DNA from: Archaeoglobales archaeon
GTDB lineage: Archaea > Halobacteriota > Archaeoglobi > Archaeoglobales > Archaeoglobaceae
Reading direction: 5' to 3'
DNA: 34,519 bases
Assembly (NCBI GenBank): GCA_029984855.1
Contig: JARQZL010000141.1
Span: 1-34,519 of the forward strand
Part shown: piece after piece, positions 24,027 to 32,236 of the stretch
Layout of the letters: the number at the start of each line of letters is the position of its first letter
Numbering within the stretch: the stretch's first letter is position 1
The notes under the pieces: generated by a model
What the model saw: only the letters and a program-made list of their open reading frames with translations
Database searches by the model: none
What the model was told of the DNA's origin: nothing
Made by a program: the position numbers and the translations under genes

Positions 24027-25940
24027 ATGGTGGGAGAATATCCAGGTTATATTAAGCATAAGCTTCCGGCAAAGCAAATGACCGTAACTAAAGGTGTTGC
24101 AGAGTTGATTGAAAAAGCTGAAGATGACGAAGTTGAACTGGCGTGGCACAGGTTCATAAAGCAACAACCTCAGTGCGCATTTGGGCAGCTGGGGGTGTGT
24201 TGCAGAAACTGTAACATGGGGCCGTGCAGAATCGATCCTTTTGGTTCGGGTGCGACAAGGGGCACATGCGGGGCTACCGCCGATACGATAGTGGCAAGGA
24301 ACCTTCTAAGAATGATTGCTGCTGGCGCAGCCGCACACAGCGATCATGCAAGGGACGTTGTACATGTATTTGAAGGGACGGCCAAAGGTAAATTCAAAGA
24401 TTATAAGCTCTCCGATACTGAGAAACTAAAGATAGTGGCCAAAGCCTTGGGTATAGAAATTGAGGGGAGGGGAACTGGTGAAATAGGAGTTGAAGTCGCC
24501 GAGGTACTGAAGAAGGACTTTGGTAAGGTAGATGAGGAGCCTATGGAGCTTGTAAAGGCACTGGCGCCAAAGAGAAGAACGGAAATTTGGAGAGAGTCAG
24601 GAGTTTTGCCGAGAGCGGCTGACAGAGAGATCTGCGAATGCATGCATAGGACCCATGTCGGTGTGGATGCAGACGCTGCAAGTCTACTTCTACACGGGAT
24701 CAGAACCTCTATATCCGATGGATGGGGAGGATCGATGGCGGCAACCTTGCTTAGCGATATACTCTTTGGTACACCAAGGCCAGTCAGCTCTAAAGCCAAC
24801 TTGGGAGTCCTGAGAAAGGACATGGTAAATATAATAGTTCACGGACATAATCCTATTCTCTCAACGAAGATCGTAGAAATAGCGCAAAGCGAGGAAATGC
24901 AGAAACTGGCTGAAGAAAACGGTGCAAAAGGTATCAATGTAGCTGGAATGTGCTGTACGGGCAATGAAGTTCTGATGCGATTAGGTGTCCCGGTAGCCGG
25001 AAACATGTTAATGCAGGAGCTGGCGATCGTAACGGGTGCGGTGGAGGCCATAATAGTGGATTACCAGTGTATATTGCCAGCCATAGTTGATGTTGCCCAA
25101 TGCTACCATACCAAAGTAATAACAACTGAACCAAAAGCCCATATACCCGGAGCGGTTCACATTGAGTTCGACCCTGAAAGGGCGGACGATACCGCCAGAA
25201 AGATCATCAGGATTGCCATTGAAAACTACAAAAACAGGATTTCCGAGAAGGTATATATCCCGGAAAATACAATGGAACTAGTTGCTGGATTCAGTGTAGA
25301 AGCTATCGTCGAGGCACTTGGCGGCTCACTCGAACCACTGATAAACGCACTAAAAGATGGGACAATAAAAGGAGTTATAGGAATTGTTGGCTGCGTGAAT
25401 CCAAAAGTTAAACATAATTACACTCACACAGTCCTGGCCAGAGAACTTATTAAGAGAGATGTGCTTGTTGTTGGAACTGGATGCTGGTCAATCGCGGTAG
25501 CAATGGATGGTCTGATGACTCCGGAAGCTGCTAACCTAGCCGGTCCGGGTCTTAAGAAAGTCTGTGAGACTTTGGGTATCCCGCCATGCTTGCATATGGG
25601 CTCTTGTGTGGATTGTTCAAGAATTCTACTGGCTTTAAGTGCGCTATCAGATGCATTGGGTGTTGACATACCCGATCTACCTGCTGCAGGCTCTGCACCA
25701 GAATGGATGAGTGAGAAAGCAGTATCCATCGGTACCTACTTTGTTGCCAGCGGAGTGTTTACTCACCTCGGAACCGTTCCGCCAGTACTCGGAAGTCAAA
25801 AAGTTACAAAGATACTCACAGAAGATGCAGAAAAGATTGTAGGTGGTAAATTCTATGTTGAACCGGATCCTGTGAAAGCCGCAGAGACGATTTATGGCGT
25901 TATAATGGAGAAAAGAAAGAAACTGGGACTTCCAGTATAA
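24027..25940 (+). CDS. cooS: Ni-containing carbon monoxide dehydrogenase catalytic subunit
   Basis: The 637-residue enzyme oxidises CO to CO2. The N-terminus has the D- and B-cluster ligands: Cys50, Cys58, Cys59, Cys62, Cys67 and Cys81 in CAFGQLGVCCRNCNMGPC plus RGTC. C-cluster and active-site elements are present: VHGHNPILS (His), GMCCTGNE, DYQCILP, GIVGCVNP, GTGCWSIA and HMGSCVDCSR, with KAVSIGTYFVASG near the C-terminus. All key residues appear intact, so it should be active. It is the monofunctional CooS type, not the archaeal CdhA of the acetyl-CoA synthase complex. The ATG at 24027 has GGGGTGAT at good spacing. It sits between cooF and cooC. Confidence 0.96.
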   Translation: MVGEYPGYIKHKLPAKQMTVTKGVAELIEKAEDDEVELAWHRFIKQQPQCAFGQLGVCCRNCNMGPCRIDPFGSGATRGTCGATADTIVARNLLRMIAAGAAAHSDHARDVVHVFEGTAKGKFKDYKLSDTEKLKIVAKALGIEIEGRGTGEIGVEVAEVLKKDFGKVDEEPMELVKALAPKRRTEIWRESGVLPRAADREICECMHRTHVGVDADAASLLLHGIRTSISDGWGGSMAATLLSDILFGTPRPVSSKANLGVLRKDMVNIIVHGHNPILSTKIVEIAQSEEMQKLAEENGAKGINVAGMCCTGNEVLMRLGVPVAGNMLMQELAIVTGAVEAIIVDYQCILPAIVDVAQCYHTKVITTEPKAHIPGAVHIEFDPERADDTARKIIRIAIENYKNRISEKVYIPENTMELVAGFSVEAIVEALGGSLEPLINALKDGTIKGVIGIVGCVNPKVKHNYTHTVLARELIKRDVLVVGTGCWSIAVAMDGLMTPEAANLAGPGLKKVCETLGIPPCLHMGSCVDCSRILLALSALSDALGVDIPDLPAAGSAPEWMSEKAVSIGTYFVASGVFTHLGTVPPVLGSQKVTKILTEDAEKIVGGKFYVEPDPVKAAETIYGVIMEKRKKLGLPV

Positions 25941-25972
25941 TCAACTTTCATTTTTTAAAAGGCGTGACCTTC

Positions 25973-26773
25973 ATGAGGGTGCTGGTAGCTGGAAAAGGGG
26001 GCGTAGGGAAAACAACGATTTCTGCTCTTCTATGTTTCATACTCTCTGAAAAAGGCTACAACGTTCTGGCATTGGATACAGACTCCGTACCAAATCTTGC
26101 TCAGAGTCTGGGAGTTCCTTACGAGGAGGCATTAGAGATAGTACCTCTCTCAAGAAATGAAGAGCTGGCAGAGAAGAGAACTGGTGCAAAACCCGGTAAA
26201 GGATGGGGTGTTCTTTTCTCGTTAACTCCCAAAGTCGATGATTTAGCAGAAAGGTATGGTATACGAATAAGAGATAATCTGAGGCTTGTGGTGGTAGGTA
26301 GCATCGAGCAAAGTAAGGAAGGCTGTCTGTGCCCATCAATCGCATTAGCCAGAGCCTTTCTTTTACACACCATGATCTCAAGAAAAGAAATTGTGGTAGT
26401 TGATTGTGAGGCCGGTGCTGAGGTTTTTGGAAGGGGTCTTGCCGAAAAATTTGAAATAATGCTTTGTGTCACGGAGCCAACCTTCAAATCTCTGATGATA
26501 GCAAGAAAGTTGATAGACATGAGCAAACAATTGGATATTCCCAATGTAATCTTGGCGATCAACAAAGTAAAAGACTCGATGAGAGCATCAGTCATGTATA
26601 AAAAAGTGTTCTCTGGCAGCATACAATACAACATAATAAGATTGGATGAAAACATAACTCTGTTAGATAACGAAGGCTTAGGTTTGAATAAAATCCCAAA
26701 AACTTCGCCGGTCTATAGGGATGTAGAAAACCTTTCAAAGAAACTTATATCAATCAAAAAACGATCAAAGTAG
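25973..26773 (+). CDS. cooC: CooC-type nickel-insertion ATPase
   Basis: The 266-residue P-loop protein has the deviant Walker A GKGGVGKTT near residue 8 of the MinD/CooC group. It also has VVDCEAG (switch II region) and the CLC motif, which in CooC binds Ni or Zn at the dimer interface. It matures the CODH C-cluster by ATP-driven nickel insertion. I prefer the ATG at 25973 to a GTG three codons upstream. It lies 32 bp after cooS and ends the operon. Confidence 0.92.
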   Translation: MRVLVAGKGGVGKTTISALLCFILSEKGYNVLALDTDSVPNLAQSLGVPYEEALEIVPLSRNEELAEKRTGAKPGKGWGVLFSLTPKVDDLAERYGIRIRDNLRLVVVGSIEQSKEGCLCPSIALARAFLLHTMISRKEIVVVDCEAGAEVFGRGLAEKFEIMLCVTEPTFKSLMIARKLIDMSKQLDIPNVILAINKVKDSMRASVMYKKVFSGSIQYNIIRLDENITLLDNEGLGLNKIPKTSPVYRDVENLSKKLISIKKRSK

Positions 26774-26978
26774 GTTTACAAGGGTTGTATCAAGATGACC
26801 ACCTCCAATAATTATAAAACGCTATAAGCTTCCTTTTCTTCTTTTCTGGTAGCATTATCACCTTCTTCAGCCTGTGATAGTAAATTCTTCCAGACTTGTT
26901 GTAGAGAAAATGTTGAAAGCTGCTTTGCCATTGATAAGCAGGTAGTTGGCTTGCGCTGAGTTTAATAAACTTAAAAAT
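26774..26978. other. Non-coding stretch after cooC
   Basis: No gene is recognised. On the minus strand about 55 codons read openly (including YNKSGRIYYHRLKKVIMLPE), which could be a tail of a lost gene but cannot be assigned. T-rich stretches on the plus strand (TTCCTTTTCTTCTTTTC, 26830-26846) could end cooFSC transcription. Confidence 0.35.
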
Positions 26979-27042
26979 TAGGATTTACACTCGCCGCTGA
27001 TCCCCGCAATCCCAGCAGGATACAGCGGCGAAAATAATATAC

Positions 27043-27481
27043 GTGGAAACCATCCGTAATTTAACGGTCAAAAAAGAACACTGGATTTCTGCAAGAGGAT
27101 GTGTGTACAACGTTAATTATCACTTTGTAAGGTCAACAAAATATCGGAAACCTGTATTGACGGGAGAAGTTGCAGAATACTTGAAGCAACTTCACGAGGA
27201 GATAGCTGAAGAAAGAGGGATAGTCCTGCACAGCCAGGAGGTTATGCCCGATCACGTTCACCTTTTTGTTAGCTCATCCCAAGTGGTCACCTGCTCAACT
27301 CGTCAAGATATTCAAGGGTATAACTGCGAAATTCCTGTTCGAAAAATTCCCGTGGCTGAAGCACCAGCTCTACAGGGGGCATTTGTGGAATCCCTCTTAC
27401 TACGTTGGGATTGCCGGTGATGTGACGAGGAATGTGCTTGCCTTAGTCTGGGGCCTTATTGAGATTTCTGTCTTCCTGTAA
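27043..27481 (+). pseudogene. tnpA: Broken IS200/IS605 TnpA (Y1 HUH transposase)
   Basis: The first frame (GTG at 27043) gives NYHFVRSTKYRKPVL and the HUH metal motif MPDHVHLFV. The normal continuation HPKWSPAQLVKIFKGI lies in the next frame, so there is a shift near 27268-27275. The second frame runs to WNPSYYVGIAGDV but then diverges and ends at 27481. It lacks the helix with the catalytic Tyr (usually V..YI..Q after this block). The gene is thus both frameshifted and 3'-truncated and should be inactive. Confidence 0.85.
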
Positions 27482-27562
27482 ACTTCTCTAAGGAACCCGA
27501 CACCTAAGCTTTTGACATCTTGGTAAGTTGAAACAATGTGCCCTCGTCGCCAACCCGTGAAA

Positions 27563-27580
27563 CCACGACTTTAGTCGTGG
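27563..27580 (+). repeat. Right-end hairpin of the IS200/IS605 element
   Basis: A perfect 7-bp stem with a TTTA loop: CCACGAC-TTTA-GTCGTGG. Similar hairpins sit at the right ends of many archaeal IS605-group elements, where they also form the 3' part of the TnpB guide RNA scaffold. No tnpB accompanies it here. Confidence 0.75.
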
Positions 27581-27594
27581 AGAGTGTCAAATGG

Positions 27595-28743
27595 TCACTT
27601 GAAAGGTTGACCTTTTCTGATGACAATTCTCCCGTCCGGAAGCGTTGCCACGTATTCCCACCCTGATTCAAGGTACGAATCGATCTCTTCTGGCCTGACA
27701 ACTTTCTGTCTCGGTTCCACGATCTCTTCGACTTTCACCTTTGTCTCGAGGAACATTTCTGCCGCCTGCTCGTACTTGAGCCTCATGTCCTCGATTAGCG
27801 TTTCGGGCAACCTGTTCTTATTCGTAGTGTACTGGTGCTCTATGTCTCCCTTGTGCCCCATCCAGAACACTCTGTAATCCTCCGGGATAATCCTGGAGGC
27901 TTCAGCCATCAGCATGTACGTGTCGAAGTAGTGTCTGAAGACGTAGGGTCTCCACGTGAAACCGGCAATTTCGATTGCGTTTTTGATCGTGCTGCTCACG
28001 CTCTTTGTCGTGAGGAATCCACCACCTCTCCGCGGGATAACTGGTGATGCCGGTGTAAGCTTTTCTCCACGCCGCAGTCTCGCATTGAGGTAGTCTACAA
28101 GGTATTCACAACCCTCTTCGCACAGAAACGTGAAGTACTGGTGTCTCGCCTTGCTGAGTGGAGAACGAACGATCACCATGGCGGGAGTGCTGGTAATCTC
28201 GACCCTGGGCCCGAGCACGAGTTCAGGGATGTCTCCGATTCTCAGCCCATCCGTTCCTCTGTAGTTTCCGAGGACCTCCAGCCTCACGCCAGAAAAAGCC
28301 ACGAGAGATATCGCCACTCTCACTCTCACGTCAGCAACCATCAAAGCTCGTCGCAACTCGTCCTTGCTCGGCACTTTTTCTACTTCAGACACTTTTGTCC
28401 TGTGAATGCCCTCTATCTTGACGTAGACGTTGAACTGTTGTCCGTGGAACCTGAACCAGTTTTTAAGTGCTTTAACGTATGAGCTGGCGTATGTGCCAGA
28501 CTTGCCCTCCAGGTTGGTGACGTAATCGAGCACAATTTTCCTGAGCTCTTCACCATCCATCTCCAGCAGTGCTTCTGGCTCGGTGCCCGTATCTGTGCAG
28601 AACTTTACAAGTCTTCTCAAGTAGAGGTCAGCCGTAGAAGGGGATCCCCTCTCCAGGTTCTTGTACCATCTGTAGATGTTCTCGTTTCTGTTCTCGTTTC
28701 CGGGGAGGTCTCTGTAGTTATAGTTGACAGCCTTCTTCGACAT
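27595..28743 (-). CDS. Tyrosine recombinase / integrase (archaeal mobile element type)
   Basis: The product has 382 residues. The N-terminal half resembles a core-binding domain (STADLYLRRLVKFC, ASSYVKALKNWFRFHG). Catalytic elements are SGVRLEVLG (Arg I), SPLSKARHQYF (Lys), FRHYFDTYM (Arg II with the following His), FWMGHKGD (His III) and EHQYTTNK (the likely Tyr nucleophile). The first position of the HxxR box is Tyr rather than His (YVFR), which some archaeal integrases share. ATG 28743 has GGTGGAG upstream and overlaps the preceding gene by 26 nt. It is the last gene of the minus-strand operon. Confidence 0.88.
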   Translation of the reverse strand: MSKKAVNYNYRDLPGNENRNENIYRWYKNLERGSPSTADLYLRRLVKFCTDTGTEPEALLEMDGEELRKIVLDYVTNLEGKSGTYASSYVKALKNWFRFHGQQFNVYVKIEGIHRTKVSEVEKVPSKDELRRALMVADVRVRVAISLVAFSGVRLEVLGNYRGTDGLRIGDIPELVLGPRVEITSTPAMVIVRSPLSKARHQYFTFLCEEGCEYLVDYLNARLRRGEKLTPASPVIPRRGGGFLTTKSVSSTIKNAIEIAGFTWRPYVFRHYFDTYMLMAEASRIIPEDYRVFWMGHKGDIEHQYTTNKNRLPETLIEDMRLKYEQAAEMFLETKVKVEEIVEPRQKVVRPEEIDSYLESGWEYVATLPDGRIVIRKGQPFK

Positions 28744-29380
28744 ACTCGAACTCCACCACATATTTTCTCAACAACTCCTTGACGGATTCTCCCATCTCGT
28801 AAATCTCCCTATCGAGCAGCGACACCGACTGGAAAAACATCCTCGCAGCGATGCCCCCACCGTCCGTAAGCGAGGCGAGCGTGGCATTCCTGAGGTAAGC
28901 TTCCTGCTTCCTTGCAATGCTGGTGAGCATGTCGACGGCCGTGTACTTGTAAAAGTCCGGGCAGTCGTATCCTCTCATACTGCTGACGCAGCGTCCTGTC
29001 CTAAGATTCGTGTGAATGCAGTTCTCGCAGCCTGAAATCCAGGAATCTCTGATCCAGACGTAATCTGCAGGATCGAAATCCACGGCTTTCCAGACTTCGT
29101 AAACAGTCACGGGACTCCTGGGCAGGATGATGCACCTGCTGAACTTGGCCTGTATTTCAGCAAGCATTTTCAGATCTTCGACGCGAGTGAGGGGACTCCA
29201 GTACTCGTTCCACTTTCTCAGGACGGTGAACGTGTTTTCCTCGTTAACGTCGAAGAACTGTCCGAGCTTCTTGAGCTTGCCCTTTATTCTCGAAATTTTG
29301 TACTTCTCGTACTTCTCGTCGAGCTCTCCTTTCTGCACCTCTTCCAGAACTACGACTGGTGGTGAGATAAAGTCAAGCAT
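28718..29380 (-). CDS. Cys-motif protein of unknown function in an integrated element
   Basis: The product has 220 residues. A mid-protein cysteine cluster (CENCIHTNLRTGRC, then RGYDCPDF) could bind zinc or an Fe-S cluster. The N-terminal 90 residues are Lys/Glu-rich and helical. No enzyme motif is recognised. ATG 29380 overlaps the upstream stop (ATGCTTGA); an in-frame start 18 codons upstream is possible but would lie within the previous gene. Position between a winged-helix protein and an integrase suggests a plasmid or virus function. Confidence 0.6.
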   Translation of the reverse strand: MLDFISPPVVVLEEVQKGELDEKYEKYKISRIKGKLKKLGQFFDVNEENTFTVLRKWNEYWSPLTRVEDLKMLAEIQAKFSRCIILPRSPVTVYEVWKAVDFDPADYVWIRDSWISGCENCIHTNLRTGRCVSSMRGYDCPDFYKYTAVDMLTSIARKQEAYLRNATLASLTDGGGIAARMFFQSVSLLDREIYEMGESVKELLRKYVVEFEYVEEGCQL

Positions 29381-29750
29381 TTTTACCAGCCCTTCCCACA
29401 ATTTTTTCCCAAATCTCCACAATTTTCTCCTCAAAATACGCTCCCAAAACGCGAAACTCGTTTTCGTCGATGTCCGGCCTGAACTTCTCGAATGTTCTCC
29501 TCACGAAACCGGGCAGGTCGGAGCGGTAATGGTAGCCGTCAGCCTTCCTCGCCCTCGTGACGAGGTCGAGCTTGACGAGCCTCGTCGGCGGGTTCTTCTC
29601 CAGCGTGTTTTCGGAGTAGTCAAGCCATGCTGCAATCCTGTCGAGAGAGTACTCGTTGGGATAACGGTCGACGAGGAACGCGAGGACTCTTCTCTCCAGA
29701 GGTTGCAGCTCTTTAATCACTCTCAGAATTCTTACAGCGTGCTTTTTCAC
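29373..29750 (-). CDS. Winged-helix-like DNA-binding protein
   Basis: The product has 125 residues. Residues 15-75 (LERRVLAFLVDRYPNEYSLDRIAAWL, NTLEKNPPTRLVKLDLVTRARKADGYHY, split here for length) follow a winged helix-turn-helix pattern ending in a beta wing. It probably regulates the element's operon, though this is inferred from the fold only. The GTG start at 29750 overlaps the HerA-like stop as GTGA, and its end overlaps the next gene by 8 nt, so the operon is translationally coupled. Confidence 0.65.
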   Translation of the reverse strand: MKKHAVRILRVIKELQPLERRVLAFLVDRYPNEYSLDRIAAWLDYSENTLEKNPPTRLVKLDLVTRARKADGYHYRSDLPGFVRRTFEKFRPDIDENEFRVLGAYFEEKIVEIWEKIVGRAGKNA

Positions 29751-30937
29751 GGGTTCGGGAGTTCTTCGAAGTCTGTGGTAGTGACTCTCTTCTCGGCCCT
29801 ATTGCCTTCGGGAGTCGACTCGGCTGAAGGCCGCTCTGTAATTTGTTCTGACGTAACACCTGAACTCTGCTCCAACATAACTCCCGAACTCTGCTGGACC
29901 GGCAATTCAGCACTCCTGACGACGAGCTTCTCCACATCCATCTTCGCCGGGAACTTCAGGTAACTGAGGGTCTTCAGGATACTCTCGAGCTCGTTTATCT
30001 TCTTTTCTCTCTCTGCGAGCTTCGCTTCGAGCTCCTTTACCTTCTCCTGCAGCCTCTCTGCTTCCGACTTGCCGCTTTTCTTGGCTCTCTTTATCGCTTC
30101 TAATATCTCGTCACTCACTTTTTTAAGTTCGGGTGTTTTGACGGGTTCCAGAGTCGGTGTGTAGCCAGCGTGAAACGTTTTTCTGAGCCTGATGTGCACT
30201 CTTCTCGCTTCGCTTCCCCTCACGAGAATACAGTCCCCTGGCTTGAGTGACAAAATTGTCTGCTTTACTTCCTTCCTGGGGAGAGGTATGAGGTCGTAAT
30301 AGATGTTCAGATCGTTTTCGAAGTTAACGTGGTGCAGGAACCTTATAGCAGTCTGAGTTAAAGCGTTTTTGTCGATCAGTGTTGTCCTCTGGCTCGCCAT
30401 AATCACGCTCAGACCCCTCTTCCTTCCTCTCCTTGCGATGAGTGTCAGCAGCTCCTTTAGATCAGTTCTCACACCCTGCGGGATGAACTCCTGCGCCTCC
30501 TCAATTGCAACGATGTATGGCTTTCTTAGCTTCCCTGAGAGGTTCCAGAGCCTCGTGAAGAAGTTAATGAGAAACCTGTACTGCTCCTCGCTGAGAAATC
30601 CGCTGATGTCCAGAATAACTGGTACATTCCTGCTCAGACTCACCTCTGCAATTACAGCTGCGTCATCGGGAGATACCTCAATGTCCGCGTTCTCGGACTT
30701 TCCCACAACCAGTACCTCGTACTTCTCTTTCAACCCCCAGTATTCCCCCTCCACGTCAACGACTGCAAGAGGCATTCCGTGCTCGAGGAGCTCTTCCAGG
30801 ATTACAGCGACGGTGTTCGTCTTTCCAGAACCTGTAATACCTATGACTGCTATGCTCTTCCCAACTATGTCTTCCAGCTTCAGGTCGAGGTCTTTACTGA
30901 TACTGATGTTCAGGTGTTTCAGGTGTGTATCAGACAC
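29747..30937 (-). CDS. HerA-like (DUF87) ATPase with coiled-coil tail
   Basis: The product has 396 residues. Walker A is GITGSGKT (33-40), VVDVEGEYWGL follows, and Walker B is YIVAIEEAQEF (141-151). ARRGRKRGLSVIMASQR continues the pattern of HerA/FtsK-type motors that pump DNA. The tail from about 290 is a coiled coil (LQEKVKELEAKLAEREKK) followed by a low-complexity Ser/Glu/Pro region. It is not accompanied by NurA, so it is more likely a plasmid or virus DNA-handling protein than the cellular repair HerA. The start is a GTG at 30937 with GGTGATC before it. Confidence 0.85.
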   Translation of the reverse strand: MSDTHLKHLNISISKDLDLKLEDIVGKSIAVIGITGSGKTNTVAVILEELLEHGMPLAVVDVEGEYWGLKEKYEVLVVGKSENADIEVSPDDAAVIAEVSLSRNVPVILDISGFLSEEQYRFLINFFTRLWNLSGKLRKPYIVAIEEAQEFIPQGVRTDLKELLTLIARRGRKRGLSVIMASQRTTLIDKNALTQTAIRFLHHVNFENDLNIYYDLIPLPRKEVKQTILSLKPGDCILVRGSEARRVHIRLRKTFHAGYTPTLEPVKTPELKKVSDEILEAIKRAKKSGKSEAERLQEKVKELEAKLAEREKKINELESILKTLSYLKFPAKMDVEKLVVRSAELPVQQSSGVMLEQSSGVTSEQITERPSAESTPEGNRAEKRVTTTDFEELPNP

Positions 30938-31005
30938 GGTCGATCACCAGCTCCAGCGCTTAGCCTCTCCAAAACCACATCCAAAACAGCTCTTTTGACC
31001 TCTTT
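30919..31005 (-). pseudogene. C-terminal remnant of a gene upstream of the HerA-like gene
   Basis: On the minus strand a frame reads LKEVKRAVLDVVLERLSAGA and a few further residues up to a TGA at 30919-30921, overlapping the HerA-like start by 19 nt, as the other genes of this operon overlap each other. It has no start codon, and upstream of about 31005 the sequence switches to glycosyltransferase coding on the plus strand. This suggests the operon's first gene was cut off at the junction. It is short, so the call is tentative. Confidence 0.35.
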
Positions 31006-32236
31006 AAGGATACTGCAATTTCAGCTTTACTGGCTTTGAGAGGTAGAGGAGATGTCCTTATTCTCGACGATTCTACGGATGAAGAGATAAGAAAAGGTGT
31101 AGATGAACTGGAGGAGCTGGGCGTTAAAGTTTTTAGGAGAGGAACGAGGAGAGGATACAAAGCTGGAGCAATCAACGACTTCCTAAAAGTTTATGGAAAA
31201 AATTACGACCTATTGGCGATATTTGACGCTGACCAGAGACCTGTTAATTCATTCTTTGATGAAGTCTTAGATTACTTTTCGGATGAAAAAGTTTCCTTCG
31301 TCCAAATTCCTCAGGCATATACTGAACTTGAGACAGGAGTCAGTGTAGGTTCTTACTGGCAACAGCAACCTTTTTTGAGGATAGTTATGAGGGGGAGGAA
31401 AGATTCTGCCTTCAGCTTAGGAAGTGGAACAGTTTTCAGAATCAAAGCCCTCGAAGATGTTGGAGAGTTGGATGAAAATACCGTTACGGAGGATGTAGCA
31501 ACATCTGTTGACCTTCATGCAAAGGGATGGAAAAGCGTTTACGTCGATAAACCCCTGATGTGGTACGGAGAACCTCCAAAAGATCTGAGGGCTTATTTAA
31601 TTCAGCAATCAAGGTGGTCGCTCGGCGGTTTTCAGCTCCTTTCAAAGCTTTTGAAATCAAATCTGAGCACTTCCGCTTTTCTGGACTACACAGCCGGATG
31701 GATGTACTGGTTCAAGGAGGGGGCGTTAACGGTGGTTGAGCTTTTAGCACCTGTTATCTTCCTGCTTCTAAACATATACTTCATAAAAATAGATGTAATT
31801 CTCTACTTATTGGCATATATTCCTTTTTTCCTCTCAACACTTATAGTCTTTGTAGTTGGTGCAAGAGAGTTTTATGGTTTAAAGGGGTTTGTTTATCATC
31901 AAACCGTAGAGCTTTTAGCTTTTCCAGCTATAACAGCGTCGTTTATAGCATGGATGTTGAAGAGGAAGAAACCCTTTGCCGTGACACCGAAAAAAAGCTG
32001 GAAAATTACCATTAAGAGTCGTTTTACCGCATCTCATCGTTTTAATCGCACTCGTAGCGTCGGTTATAAAAGGAGCTATTTACCTGCTTAAGTCTGATTA
32101 CTCTCACTTCTACTATGCAGTTTTAATAAACGTTTTCTGGGCAACATATTTTGTTCCATTCTTAGCTTTTGGCATTTACATTGCCATCAAGCACTATGAA
32201 GAAATTTCAAAGGTAAAGGTGCTTGAAAGAGTGTGA
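31006..32236 (+). pseudogene. 5'-truncated, frameshifted family 2 glycosyltransferase (cellulose-synthase-like)
   Basis: The sequence begins abruptly within a GT-A domain (TAISALLALRGRGDVLILDDS). It retains FRRGTRRGYKAGAIN, the DAD metal site (IFDADQRPV), GSGTVFRIKAL, TVTEDVATS and QQSRWSLGG, the QxxRW motif of processive enzymes. Several C-terminal membrane segments follow. The N-terminal signal, first membrane helices and first nucleotide-binding strand are missing, and the frame is closed by TAG at 30961. At an A7 run near 31990 the frame shifts; the natural continuation is LPLRVVLPHLIVLIALVASV in another frame, ending with TGA at 32234-32236. If the A7 shift is a sequencing error the 3' end would be intact, but the missing 5' end would remain. 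Confidence 0.8.

Larger units (their letters stand above)
26979..27590 (+). mobile_element. Degraded IS200/IS605-family element
   Basis: Left end: a hairpin with arms TCGCCGCTG (26991-26999) and CAGCGGCGA (27023-27031) lies just after TTAG, a plausible tetranucleotide target. Inside is a broken Y1 transposase gene. Right end: hairpin CCACGAC-TTTA-GTCGTGG (27563-27580), characteristic of this family. No tnpB remains. The right end stops within a few bases of the recombinase stop codon at 27595. The left-end sequence recurs at 16639. Confidence 0.75.

Noticed and set aside
24027-25940. CooS as the CODH subunit of the acetyl-CoA synthase complex (CdhA)
   Set aside because: Length and Cys pattern match monofunctional CooS, and its neighbours are CooF and CooC rather than the Cdh subunits.
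29747-30937. HerA-like ATPase as the cellular HerA of the HerA-NurA-Mre11-Rad50 repair system
   Set aside because: No nurA, mre11 or rad50 is nearby, and the gene is locked in an operon with an integrase and small element-type proteins.
27595-30937. The HerA-like operon as an antiviral defence system
   Set aside because: HerA-type ATPases do occur in defence systems with SIR2 or nuclease partners, but no effector nuclease or NADase is visible here, and the integrase and wHTH fit an integrated element better.
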